Notes under the pieces: generated by a model
Seen by the model: the letters and a program-made list of their open reading frames with translations, nothing else
Told to the model about the DNA's origin: nothing
Database searches by the model: none
DNA from: an uncultured Clostridia bacterium
Lineage (GTDB): Bacteria > Bacillota > Clostridia > Christensenellales > Borkfalkiaceae
Direction of reading: 5' to 3'
Length of the DNA: 64,000 nucleotides
Assembly: GCA_947597925.1 (NCBI GenBank)
Contig: CANQFA010000003.1
Span: forward strand, 91,689 to 155,688
Shown: positions 50,414 to 58,172 of the stretch, piece after piece
Layout of the letters: each line of letters starts with the position of its first letter
Position numbering within the stretch: the stretch's first letter is position 1
Position numbers and translations under genes: made by a program

Positions 50414-52845
50414 TTCTTCCGCGATGCAAGGATCCCCGCACAGATTTTGTTTTGCGGGTATATTTTGGCGAGCTTTAGGGCTCTTTTGTGAGCCGCTTTT
50501 GCTTCCCTGTGCCGCTTCATATTTTCGTACAGGTCCCCGAGGTTGTTGTATCCCCTTGCCAAATCGGGTTCAAATGTCGCGGGATTCTCTTTTGCAAGTC
50601 GTTCGCGGATCTCGATCGCTTCCCGATATGCTTCCTCCGCTTCCTCATACCGCTGTGTATCCTCGTAAAGGACCCCGAGGTTGTTGTAGCTCCGTGCCAA
50701 GTCAGGCTCAAACGCCGCGGGATTCCGTTCTGTCAATCGTTCATAGATTTCGAGTGCCTTCCGATATGCTTCCTCCGCTTCCTCATACCGCTGTGTATCC
50801 CCATAAAGAACCCCGAGATTATTGTAGCTCATTGCCAAATAGGGTTCAAACGCCGCGGGATTCTCTTTTGCAAGTCGCTCGCGGATCTCAAGCGCCTTCC
50901 GATGTGCCTCCTCCGCTTCCTCATATCGCTGCGTTGCCTGGTAAAGATTCCCGAGATTATTATAAATCATAGCGAAAAAGAACTCAAACGTCAAGGGATT
51001 CCGCTCTACCAGCCGCTCGCAGATCTCAAGCGCCTTCCGATATGCTTTTTCCTCTTCTTCATATCGCTGTGTATCCGCGTAAAGATTCCCGAGATTGTTG
51101 TAGCTTATCGCCAAGTCGGGCTCAAACGCCGCGGGATTCCGCTCTGCTAACCTCGTAAGGATCCCCAGGGATTTTTTATACGCTTCCTCCGCTTCCTCAT
51201 ACCGCTGTGTATCCTTGTAAAGGAGCCCAAGATTGTTGTAGCACATCGCCAAATCGGGCTCAAACGCCGCGGGATCCTCTTTTGCAAGTCGCTCGCGGAT
51301 CTCAAGCGCCTTTCGGTACACTTCCTCCGCTTCCGCATACCGCTGTGTATCACGGTAAAGAACGCCGAGATTATTATAGATCATTGCCAAGTCGGATTCA
51401 TACATTGCGGGATCCTGCTCCGACAATCGCGCATAGACTTCGAGTGCCTTCCGATATGTTTTCTCCGCTTCCTCATATCGCTGCGTGCCCTCGTAAAGGA
51501 TCCCGAGATTATTGTAGCTCGTAGCCAAGTCGGGTTCGTGCTTCGCGGGGTCCTCCTTTGCAAGCCGCTCGCGGATCCCGAGCGCCTTTTTATACACTTC
51601 CTCTGCTTCTTCATATCGCTGCGTATCCCCATAAAGGATCCCCAGCAAATTCCATACCATTGTTTTATTTCGCTCGGGGGTGGGCGCTTTGGGGTCGGAA
51701 TAGTAATAGCTTAACTGCTCCGCGATCTCTATGGCCTTTTCATGGTCGTTTTGGTCGCGTAAAAAGCATACGTAATCATAGAGCGGCCCTTTTTCGAGGT
51801 TGTGTTTTTCGATCTGCTTTACTGCCGTTTCATAAATTTCCGCGATCTCGACCGCTTCGTCTCTGTCGACGCCGTCCGCCTCCATGACTTCGATGCGCTG
51901 CAGGAGTTCATTTACATTGGTCTGGATGCGCTCCGCGTACCCCTCCGACATCGTCTCGTTGCGGGAGAGTTCCGCCATGATCTCGCCGAGGTCCAAAATC
52001 TCGAGCGCGTCGTCGTAATCGCCGCGCTCAAATGCACGATACGCCGCGACTTGCCGCGCAGAGAGCTGCCCCTTGGCCGTGTTTTCCAACATCCGCCTTG
52101 TCGCTTCGAGCACCTTATTCTCTTCTTCCGCGAGCTTCTCCTCGAGTTCCGCCTTCTCGCTTGCGACTTTGGAATAGGCGAGATGCAAGTCGTCGTTCCC
52201 GAGATCGTTTTTATACTGTTCGCGGAGAGAATAGTATTCCTGCGTGATGTGCTGCAGGCGTGCCTTGAGCTCCGCGAGCGTATGGTTGCTCGAGAATACG
52301 GGGAGATTTTCCGTCTCGGCGACCGTCATCCCGCCGAAGGTCACTTTGCCGCCCTCGACCTTGGGCTCCTCGGCGTCGAGCTTCAGCAACTTGATCTGCA
52401 TGAGGATCCCGAGTTTCAGCGTATCGATGTTTTGATAGATATTATAATAGTGCTTGATCTCGTCGTCGAGCATCTGCATAAATGCCCTCACGTCTCCCGT
52501 CGCCTCTTCGGGCGTATCGACGTACTTGAAATAGGTGACGATCTTGGGCCTTTGGCAGGTGCGGAAGGCCTCGAGGGCGATCTCGAATTCGTGGCGGATG
52601 TAATCCCCCACCTTTTTGAAGAAGAGAAAGAAGCACAGCTCGCTGTCGCAAATCTCCCGATCCAATTCGGCCTGTTTCCCGCCCGCCGCGATCGCATTGT
52701 CGTAGTCGTCGCATTTGATGAGGGAAAACTGCACGCCGCGGTCGAAGTAGATATCATTGAGCTGACGGACAAAATCGCCCACTTCGAGGCGGTCAAACTT
52801 TAACTCGGTGATCGATGAAGCGAGAAAGATCTTGATCTTTTTCAT
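50410..52845 (-). CDS. DUF4062/TIR-like N-terminal domain fused to nine TPR units
   Basis: 811 aa. Residues 1-110 (KIFLASSITELKFDR ... AELDREICDSELCFFLFF ... EFEIALEAF) resemble the DUF4062/TIR-like, nucleotide-metabolising Rossmann fold placed in front of TPR or STAND modules. A coiled coil follows (about 180-260, EKAELEEKLAEEENKVLE). From about residue 400 there are nine TPR units of 46 residues, each with YNNLGxLYxDTQRYEEAEEAYRKALEI. The repeats are close to identical at DNA level with a 138-bp period, showing recent tandem expansion. Such architectures occur in defence and NLR-like proteins. It lies 103 nt after lepA and overlaps the MGMT gene. Confidence 0.78.
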   Translation of the reverse strand: MKKIKIFLASSITELKFDRLEVGDFVRQLNDIYFDRGVQFSLIKCDDYDNAIAAGGKQAELDREICDSELCFFLFFKKVGDYIRHEFEIALEAFRTCQRPKIVTYFKYVDTPEEATGDVRAFMQMLDDEIKHYYNIYQNIDTLKLGILMQIKLLKLDAEEPKVEGGKVTFGGMTVAETENLPVFSSNHTLAELKARLQHITQEYYSLREQYKNDLGNDDLHLAYSKVASEKAELEEKLAEEENKVLEATRRMLENTAKGQLSARQVAAYRAFERGDYDDALEILDLGEIMAELSRNETMSEGYAERIQTNVNELLQRIEVMEADGVDRDEAVEIAEIYETAVKQIEKHNLEKGPLYDYVCFLRDQNDHEKAIEIAEQLSYYYSDPKAPTPERNKTMVWNLLGILYGDTQRYEEAEEVYKKALGIRERLAKEDPAKHEPDLATSYNNLGILYEGTQRYEEAEKTYRKALEVYARLSEQDPAMYESDLAMIYNNLGVLYRDTQRYAEAEEVYRKALEIRERLAKEDPAAFEPDLAMCYNNLGLLYKDTQRYEEAEEAYKKSLGILTRLAERNPAAFEPDLAISYNNLGNLYADTQRYEEEEKAYRKALEICERLVERNPLTFEFFFAMIYNNLGNLYQATQRYEEAEEAHRKALEIRERLAKENPAAFEPYLAMSYNNLGVLYGDTQRYEEAEEAYRKALEIYERLTERNPAAFEPDLARSYNNLGVLYEDTQRYEEAEEAYREAIEIRERLAKENPATFEPDLARGYNNLGDLYENMKRHREAKAAHKRALKLAKIYPQNKICAGILASRKK

Positions 52846-52948
52846 TGGAAGTACCTCTTCCTTTTCGTCTGTAAACGGCGAGAAATGGATATCGACATGC
52901 GTTCCGACGGGGGCATGTCCGAAACATGGCTTTCAAAAAGACATTTCG

Positions 52949-54760
52949 TCACTTATCCTTATTGGTCTTTAAGATCTGCATGAAGACTTCGGAGGGGACC
53001 TCGACAGTGCCTATTTTTCGCATCCGCTTCTTGCCCTCTTTCTGCTTTTCGAGGAGCTTTTTCTTGCGCGTGATGTCCCCGCCGTAGCATTTGGCGAGCA
53101 CGTCCTTCCGCACGGCCTTCACCGTCTCGCGGGCGATGATCTTCCCGCCGATCGCCGCCTGCACGGGGATCTCGAAGAGCTGGCGGGGGATGGCGTCCTT
53201 CAGGTTTTCGCACAGCATCCTGCCCCGCGCATAGGCCCTGTCCTCGTGCACGATGACGGAGAGGGCATCACAGATCTCGCCGTTCAGGAGGATGTCGAGC
53301 TTCACGAGCCTGCCCTTTTCATACCCCGCGAGTTCATAGTCAAAGGAGGCGTAGCCCTTGGTGCGCGACTTGAGCTCATCGAAGAAGTCATAGACAATCT
53401 CATTGAGGGGAAGGAGGTACTCGAGCTTGACCCTGCGCGTGTCGAGGTAGGTCATATCCTTAAAGACGCCCCGCTTGTCCTGACAGAGTTCCATGACGGA
53501 GCCGAGATAGTCGGGCGGGGTATAGACCTCCGCCTTGACCATGGGCTCCTCCATCCACTCGATCTCGGACACGGGCGGCAGGTGCGAGGGATTGTCCACG
53601 AAAAATTCCTCGCCGTTCGTCTTGTGCACCTTATAGGAGACGGAGGGCGCGGTGGTGATGATGTCGAGGCCGAATTCCCGCTCGATGCGCTCCTGCAGGA
53701 TCTCCATGTGGAGGAGGCCCAAAAATCCGCAGCGGAAGCCGAAGCCGAGCGCGACCGAGTTATCGGGCTCGAAAGTAAGAGAGGCGTCATTGAGCTTGAG
53801 CTTCAGAATGGCCTCCTTGAGGTCGAGAAATTTGCTGCCGTCGAGGGGGTAGATGCCGCAAAAGACGACGGGCTGGACATGCTTATACCCCGGGAGCGGT
53901 TCGGCCGCGGGACGGAGGGCATCTGTGACCGTATCGCCCACGGCGACATCTTCTATGGACTTGATGGATGCCGCGAGATAGCCCACTTCCCCCGCAAAGA
54001 GCGCCTCTTTGGGCTGGAGATAGGGCGCGAAGGCCCCCACCTCGGTGACCTCGTAGGTGCGCTCGGAGAGGAAAGTTTTGACCGTGTCCCCCACCTTTAC
54101 GCTCCCATCGCGCACGCGGATGAAGAGGATGACCCCCTTATAGTTGTCATAATAGCTGTCGAAGATGAGGGCCTTCAGGGGAGCCTCGGTGTCCCCCTCG
54201 GGCGGCGGGACAAACTTTACCACCGCCTCGAGAATGTCGCGGATATTCGTCCCCTCCTTCGCCGAGACACAGGGCGCCTCGGAGGCGTCGAGTCCGATGA
54301 CGTCCTCGATCTCCGCCTTGGTCTCCTCGATGCGCGCGGACTTTAGGTCTATCTTATTGATGACGGGCACGATCTCGAGGTTGTTCTCGAGGGCGAGGTA
54401 GACATTTGCGAGCGTCTGCGCCTCCACCCCCTGCGTGGCATCGACGACGAGGATGGCCCCCTCGCAGGCCGCGAGCGAGCGGGAGACTTCGTAGGTGAAG
54501 TCCACATGCCCCGGGGTGTCGATGAGGTTCAACTCATATTCCACGCCGTCGAGGGCGGTATAATACATGCGGACGGGCGCGAGCTTGATGGTGATGCCGC
54601 GCTCCCGCTCGATGTCCATGGAGTCGAGCAGCTGCTCCTCCATGTCGCGCTTGGAGACCTGACCGGTGAGCTCCATGATGCGGTCGGCAATGGTGCTCTT
54701 GCCGTGGTCGATGTGCGCGATGATACAGAAATTTCGCAGATTCCGATTGGGTTTTGCCAT
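52949..54760 (-). CDS. lepA: Elongation factor 4 (LepA)
   Basis: 603 aa from the ATG at 54760; the track's upstream extension is repeat DNA. GTPase motifs are AHIDHGKST (G1), RGITIK (G2), DTPGHVDF (G3) and NKID (G4); the LepA-specific C-terminal domain ends [17 protein letters not shown]. It remodels stalled or paused ribosomes. No Shine-Dalgarno site is visible, and the -10 element lies only 6 nt upstream of the ATG, so the message may be leaderless. Confidence 0.97.
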   Translation of the reverse strand: MAKPNRNLRNFCIIAHIDHGKSTIADRIMELTGQVSKRDMEEQLLDSMDIERERGITIKLAPVRMYYTALDGVEYELNLIDTPGHVDFTYEVSRSLAACEGAILVVDATQGVEAQTLANVYLALENNLEIVPVINKIDLKSARIEETKAEIEDVIGLDASEAPCVSAKEGTNIRDILEAVVKFVPPPEGDTEAPLKALIFDSYYDNYKGVILFIRVRDGSVKVGDTVKTFLSERTYEVTEVGAFAPYLQPKEALFAGEVGYLAASIKSIEDVAVGDTVTDALRPAAEPLPGYKHVQPVVFCGIYPLDGSKFLDLKEAILKLKLNDASLTFEPDNSVALGFGFRCGFLGLLHMEILQERIEREFGLDIITTAPSVSYKVHKTNGEEFFVDNPSHLPPVSEIEWMEEPMVKAEVYTPPDYLGSVMELCQDKRGVFKDMTYLDTRRVKLEYLLPLNEIVYDFFDELKSRTKGYASFDYELAGYEKGRLVKLDILLNGEICDALSVIVHEDRAYARGRMLCENLKDAIPRQLFEIPVQAAIGGKIIARETVKAVRKDVLAKCYGGDITRKKKLLEKQKEGKKRMRKIGTVEVPSEVFMQILKTNKDK

Positions 54761-54766
54761 GACTTT

Positions 54767-54795
54767 ATTATACCGTCTTTCGCCGCAGAATGCAA
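54767..54795 (-). promoter_or_regulatory. Promoter of lepA, abutting the start codon
   Basis: Minus strand TTGCAT (54790-54795), 17-nt spacer, TATAAT (54767-54772). Seven bases downstream of the -10 falls on the ATG itself. Confidence 0.75.
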
Positions 54796-54884
54796 GTATT
54801 TTGCACCTCTTGCTGTCCCAAGCGAGATCCTTGCTGTCCCCTTGAGGGTGAGATTCCTCACGTTCGTTCGAAATGACGTGTCCT

Positions 54885-54957
54885 GTCATTTCGACGACCG
54901 AAGGGAGGAGAAATCTCAAGCCCGAGATTCCTCGTCGCTCCGCTCCTCGGAATGACG
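54885..54957. repeat. Dispersed intergenic repeat, family A copy 1
   Basis: A GTCATTTCGACGACCG... to ...GGAATGACG unit with inverted ends, also present at 56279-56346 and 56582-56649. This copy has a variant right half (CTCGTCGCTCCGCTCC). A left half-unit precedes it at about 54850-54878. Confidence 0.85.
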
Positions 54958-54961
54958 TATT

Positions 54962-55050
54962 GGGACCGACACGGCGCGATAAGGTGCACCGACGAGGCGC
55001 TATAATCATGTCACCCTGAGCGAAGTCGAAGGGCCGCCTTAGCCTTCTGT
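54962..55050. repeat. Dispersed intergenic repeat, family C copy 1
   Basis: Begins GGGACCGACA and ends CCTTAGCCTTCTGT, with a shared CGCTATAATCATGTCA core. Matches 56161-56250. The stretch 55051-55195 is further non-coding repeat-like sequence with no gene. Confidence 0.8.
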
Positions 55051-55195
55051 TCCCCTTTTTTCTTAAGACTGCGGCGATTCTTCGACCATGCTACTTCGTC
55101 GCTACGCTCCTCGTGCCGAGCCTGGTTCACAATAGAAGCCTCGCGCGGGGCAGAATGACATTATCAGAATGCCTTCGTCGTCGCCCTTACTCTCG

Positions 55196-55248
55196 CTGTC
55201 CCCTTGAGGGGAAAGTCCCCGAAGGGGAATAGGGGTGTCGCTATAATT
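55196..55248. repeat. Dispersed intergenic repeat, family B copy 1
   Basis: CTGTCCCCTTGAGGGGAAAG followed by TCCCCGAAGGGGAA and GGGGTGTCGCTATAATT. Almost identical to 56419-56471. It contains two short nested palindromes (CCCCTTGAGGGG and TCCCCGAAGGGGA). Confidence 0.85.
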
Positions 55249-55299
55249 ATGCCCCACGTCATTTCGAGGCGAAGCCGAGAAATCCCGTCCTTCAAAAAA

Positions 55300-55345
55300 C
55301 GTAAAAAAAGAAGTCCATAGATTACGTTAATCTATGGACTTCTTT
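55300..55345 (-). ncRNA. Promoter-proximal hairpin RNA candidate (about 45 nt)
   Basis: Two perfect 17-bp arms (55308-55324 and 55328-55344) with a 3-nt loop are followed on the minus strand by a T7 tract. The promoter just upstream places transcription start at the foot of the hairpin, so the product would be essentially one terminator-like hairpin. It could be a tiny RNA, a promoter-blocking terminator or a remnant. Confidence 0.5.
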
Positions 55346-55351
55346 ATTGTC

Positions 55352-55380
55352 ATTATAGCACCGTTCGGTGTATTCGTCAA
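55352..55380 (-). promoter_or_regulatory. Orphan minus-strand promoter
   Basis: TTGACG (55375-55380), 17-nt spacer, TATAAT (55352-55357). It reads straight into the perfect hairpin at 55300-55345, and no gene follows for about 540 nt. Confidence 0.75.
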
Positions 55381-55385
55381 GCGAA

Positions 55386-55414
55386 TTGCCCGATTTTTTT
55401 AAGAAATTTTTAAT
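55386..55414 (+). promoter_or_regulatory. Possible promoter of the pilin gene
   Basis: TTGCCC (55386-55391), 17-nt spacer, TTTAAT (55409-55414). Weak hexamers, but correctly placed: the predicted start lies just before the closing helix of the structured leader. An alternative extended -10 (TGCTATAAA) occurs at 55520-55528. Confidence 0.45.
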
Positions 55415-55420
55415 TACAAG

Positions 55421-55556
55421 CAAAGCATGCGCCGCCTCCTCCCCCGACATGGTACACGGATTAACGTATTCTATGTACATCTGCCTCGGGTAGTGGCGCC
55501 GTAACGTCCCTGCGGCGAATGCTATAAAAAATCATGATTTTTTAAGGAGAAGAACA
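55421..55556 (+). promoter_or_regulatory. Structured 5' leader of the pilin gene, riboswitch-like
   Basis: A closing helix forms between GCATgCGCCGC (55425-55435) and GCGGCGaATGC (55512-55522). Inside, CCCGA pairs with TCGGG around a GTAC-paired arm. After the helix comes a perfect 18-bp palindrome (AAAAAATCATGATTTTTT, 55526-55543) directly before the ribosome site AAGGAG. I do not recognise a known aptamer consensus; in particular it does not match c-di-GMP-I or -II by eye. Confidence 0.5.
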
Positions 55557-55967
55557 ATGCAAAGAAAGAACAACAAAAAAGGCTTCACGCTTGCCGAGCT
55601 CCTGATCGTCGTCGCGATCATCGCCGTCCTCGTCGCCATCGCAGTGCCCCTCTTCGTAGGCGCTCTGAACAATGCGAAAGAAGCCGCAGAAGATGCGAAT
55701 ATCCGTTCGCTTCGTAGCTATGGCGCGACTTATATCTTGATGATGCAGGACGATGACAAGTTTTATGCTACTTGCTACGATGAAGAAACCGGCCTGCTTG
55801 TGAGCGCGGACAAGGGCTTCCAGCTTGAAGCAACTATGAGCGATGAGGGCGCTTTCACGATTACCAATATTACGAAGGTGTCTACCACGGGCGAAAACAA
55901 AGTAGAGGGCACAACAGTCAAAGCAGTAATTATGCCGAGCGCCCTGCATACTGCAAAGGCAGGCTAA
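55557..55967 (+). CDS. Type IV pilin-like protein (prepilin, class III signal)
   Basis: 136 aa. The prepilin peptidase site KKGFTLAELLIVVAIIAVL is canonical: basic leader, cleavage between G and F, glutamate at +5 and a hydrophobic helix. The remaining 95 residues form a small globular domain. AAGGAGAAG precedes the ATG. The product would be a pilin or pseudopilin (ComGC-like or minor pilin). No assembly ATPase, prepilin peptidase or other pilin genes are in the window, so it is an orphan here. It is flanked on both sides by structured RNA candidates. Confidence 0.9.
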   Translation: MQRKNNKKGFTLAELLIVVAIIAVLVAIAVPLFVGALNNAKEAAEDANIRSLRSYGATYILMMQDDDKFYATCYDEETGLLVSADKGFQLEATMSDEGAFTITNITKVSTTGENKVEGTTVKAVIMPSALHTAKAG

Positions 55968-55968
55968 A

Positions 55969-56142
55969 ATTCTTTATCCCGACCGTTAGGGACAAACGGC
56001 CAAAGGGATGGCATGAAATGCATGCCGAAAAAACGAAGCAAGGCGGATGTTCAGGCAAGGGTGTCCGCATTGCATAGTCCGCACCCGACAGGGATGTAAG
56101 GATGCGGAGAAACAGCGAAACGATTTCGTTCCGCTGTTTTTT
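55969..56142 (+). ncRNA. Highly structured RNA element downstream of the pilin gene, ending in a terminator
   Basis: Helices readable by eye: ATCCC/GGGAT (55976-55980/56005-56009) enclosing CCGT/ACGG; GGCATG/CATGCC (56010-56015/56021-56026); GCGGA/TCCGC (56043-56047/56064-56068); GGGTG/CACCC (56059-56063/56082-56086), which would make a pseudoknot with the previous helix; and TCCGCA/TGCGGA (56078-56083/56103-56108), which competes with it. A terminator (AACAGCG...CGCTGTTTTTT, 56111-56142) closes it. No ORF with a ribosome site is present. The compact multi-helix layout suggests a functional non-coding RNA; the raiA motif class is one candidate but I cannot confirm it. Confidence 0.6.
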
Positions 56143-56160
56143 CATGGTTTTGTGATGGGA

Positions 56161-56250
56161 GGGACCGACAAGATGTTATAATCGTGTACCGACACGACGC
56201 TATAATCATGTCATGTTGAGCATAGTCGAAACATCGCCTTAGCCTTCTGT
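56161..56250. repeat. Dispersed intergenic repeat, family C copy 2
   Basis: Second copy of the element at 54962-55050, with the same GGGACCGACA opening, TATAATCATGTCA core and CCTTAGCCTTCTGT end. Confidence 0.8.
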
Positions 56251-56278
56251 ACACGTCATTTCGCCCCGCACCTTTTAC

Positions 56279-56346
56279 GTCATTTCGACGACCGAAGGGA
56301 GGAGAAATCTCAAGCCCGAGATTCCTCACGTTCGTTCGGAATGACG
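56279..56346. repeat. Dispersed intergenic repeat, family A copy 2
   Basis: A 68-bp unit identical base for base to 56582-56649. Ends are inverted (GTCATTTCG / CGGAATGAC), and inner arms include AATCTC/GAGATT. Confidence 0.92.
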
Positions 56347-56418
56347 AAAAGGAAGACTAATGCGATTCTTCGACTGGCTCAGAATGACATATTGGAATGC
56401 TTTCGTCGTTCCCTCTTG

Positions 56419-56471
56419 CTGTCCCCTTGAGGGGAAAGTCCCCGAAGGGGAAAAGGGGTGTCGCTATAATT
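56419..56471. repeat. Dispersed intergenic repeat, family B copy 2
   Basis: Near-identical to 55196-55248. The following 56472-56581 is GC-rich non-coding sequence with short inverted repeats (for example AGCTCCCCCTCGAGGGGGCG). Confidence 0.85.
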
Positions 56472-56581
56472 GTGCCGTTCCGCAAGAACACCCCCTCAGT
56501 CGCTCTCGTCATGCTTCGTCGTCACCCACCCCCTCAGGCGCTGCGCGCCAGCTCCCCCTCGAGGGGGCGCCAAGGGTTCAC

Positions 56582-56649
56582 GTCATTTCGACGACCGAAG
56601 GGAGGAGAAATCTCAAGCCCGAGATTCCTCACGTTCGTTCGGAATGACG
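56582..56649. repeat. Dispersed intergenic repeat, family A copy 3
   Basis: Exact copy of 56279-56346, ending 10 bp before the stop codon of the LRR lipoprotein gene. Confidence 0.92.
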
Positions 56650-56659
56650 TAAGGAAGGC

Positions 56660-58141
56660 CTACCTTGTCCAGGGGGTGGGGAGGCTTGTCGCGGGGTCGT
56701 AGTGCCACCAATTGGCATACTCCACCCATTGCTCCTCGGTGGGCGTCTCGGCCGAAAAATAATATACGGCAGCGGAAGTGAGGGCGTCATTGTAATCGCC
56801 CATCTCGATCCCGCTGCGGTCCTCCGCGGTCCCCTCATAGTAGACGGTCTTCACGGGGCAATCGGCAAAGGCTCCCGTCCCGATCGAGGTCATGCACGCG
56901 GGGACCACGATCGTCGTCAGGCCATAGCACTGATAAAATGCACCGTTCTCCAATGCCGTCACGCCGCTTCCGATCGTCACGCTCGTGAGCCCGCTGCAGC
57001 CCGAGAACGCCTCGTATCCGATGGAGGTCACGCCGCTTCCGACCGTCACGCCCGTGAGGTCCCTGCGCCCATAAAATGCATATTGATAGATGGCGTAATC
57101 GCTCCCCGTCGGGCTCTTTTCGGGAAGCGTCAACTCCCTCTCGCTGCCGACATAGCCGAGAAGGAAGTGCTCCTCGCCCTCTTCATAAAAGAGATATCCC
57201 TCCTCCGTCGCCGTCTGATACCCCTTCTCCCGCCTGTCATAGACATGCTTTGCGTATTGTGCGATCCCGCCGTATTCTCCCGATCCCGCCGAGAAGGGCA
57301 GTGCGGAATGATTCCAAACCTCGATGAGCTTATAGCATCCCCCGCCGAACGCCGCATTTCCGATGGAGATGACGCCGCTCCCGATCGTCACGCTCGTGAT
57401 CCCGCTGCAGTTGTAGAAGGCATATGCCCCGATCTCGGCAACTTCCTCGGGGATCTCAAGCGCCGTGAGTTCCGCCTCGCTCCCCTTCATGTAGAGATGG
57501 CGCGCGCAGTAGAGCGGATTGGCACTGAAGTCCGCAAAGTCGATGCTGCACCACGCGGCAAGGTCGGAGATGATGACTTTTTCAAGCGCATGGCATTGGT
57601 AAAATGCGCGCCCGCCCATCTTTCGGACGGTACTCGGGATCTCGATGCTCTCGATCCATCCGCAGCTCTCAAACGCCGCCATTGCGATTTCGGTGACGGG
57701 CTTGCCCTTGTACTCGGACGGGATCACCACGTCGACGCCCTCAAAGGTGCCGATCCCGACCACCGTATAGCTCTGTCCGTCGTGACTGCGCGCGAACTGC
57801 AGCCTGCCCTCCTCGGACGCCGCTTCGCCGCGGAGCCACGCGAGGAAGTCCTCTTCGGTGGAATCAGCCTCCCCGTAGCGCTCTTTCCAGATGTCAAAAG
57901 CCGACTTGCCGTCCTTGCCATTCTCGCCGTCTTTGCCGTTTTGGCCGTCTTCACCGTCTTTTCCGTCCTTACCGTCGGTGCCCTCGGCCTTGATGCCCGT
58001 ATCCTTTTCTCCGATGAACCAATTTCCGTTCTCTCCGACATGGGGCGTGTCCGCGTCTTGGTCCGGCGCACAGGCCATCATGCCGAATAGCATGCACAGT
58101 GCGGCCGCAAGGGCGATCGCCGTCCGAAAGAATTTCTTCAT
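56660..58141 (-). CDS. BspA-like LRR lipoprotein with collagen-like linker
   Basis: The track's start at 58318 runs into galE; MKKFFRTAIAL at 58141 begins a lipoprotein signal (lipobox MMAC); 493 aa. After a short segment (NGNWFIGEKDTG) comes a collagen-like stretch of GKDGKDGEDGQNGKDG type repeats (about residues 48-75), as found in surface proteins where it spaces a domain from the cell. A helical linker (FDIWKERYGEADSTEEDFLAWLRG) follows, then LRR_5 repeats to the end (about 105-440). 31 nt after galE on the same strand, so possibly co-transcribed. Ribosome site weak. Confidence 0.82.
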   Translation of the reverse strand: MKKFFRTAIALAAALCMLFGMMACAPDQDADTPHVGENGNWFIGEKDTGIKAEGTDGKDGKDGEDGQNGKDGENGKDGKSAFDIWKERYGEADSTEEDFLAWLRGEAASEEGRLQFARSHDGQSYTVVGIGTFEGVDVVIPSEYKGKPVTEIAMAAFESCGWIESIEIPSTVRKMGGRAFYQCHALEKVIISDLAAWCSIDFADFSANPLYCARHLYMKGSEAELTALEIPEEVAEIGAYAFYNCSGITSVTIGSGVISIGNAAFGGGCYKLIEVWNHSALPFSAGSGEYGGIAQYAKHVYDRREKGYQTATEEGYLFYEEGEEHFLLGYVGSERELTLPEKSPTGSDYAIYQYAFYGRRDLTGVTVGSGVTSIGYEAFSGCSGLTSVTIGSGVTALENGAFYQCYGLTTIVVPACMTSIGTGAFADCPVKTVYYEGTAEDRSGIEMGDYNDALTSAAVYYFSAETPTEEQWVEYANWWHYDPATSLPTPWTR

Positions 58142-58172
58142 ATTTTCCAACCCCATCTGCACAAAACGGCGG

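Noticed and set aside
50520-51650. Regular 138-bp repeats that could look like a repeat array or CRISPR
   Set aside because: They are in-frame 46-codon TPR units inside one gene; no short conserved repeat with unique spacers.
55421-55556. Known c-di-GMP riboswitch before the pilin gene
   Set aside because: The conserved cores of c-di-GMP-I and -II that I know are absent by eye; kept only as an unassigned structured leader.
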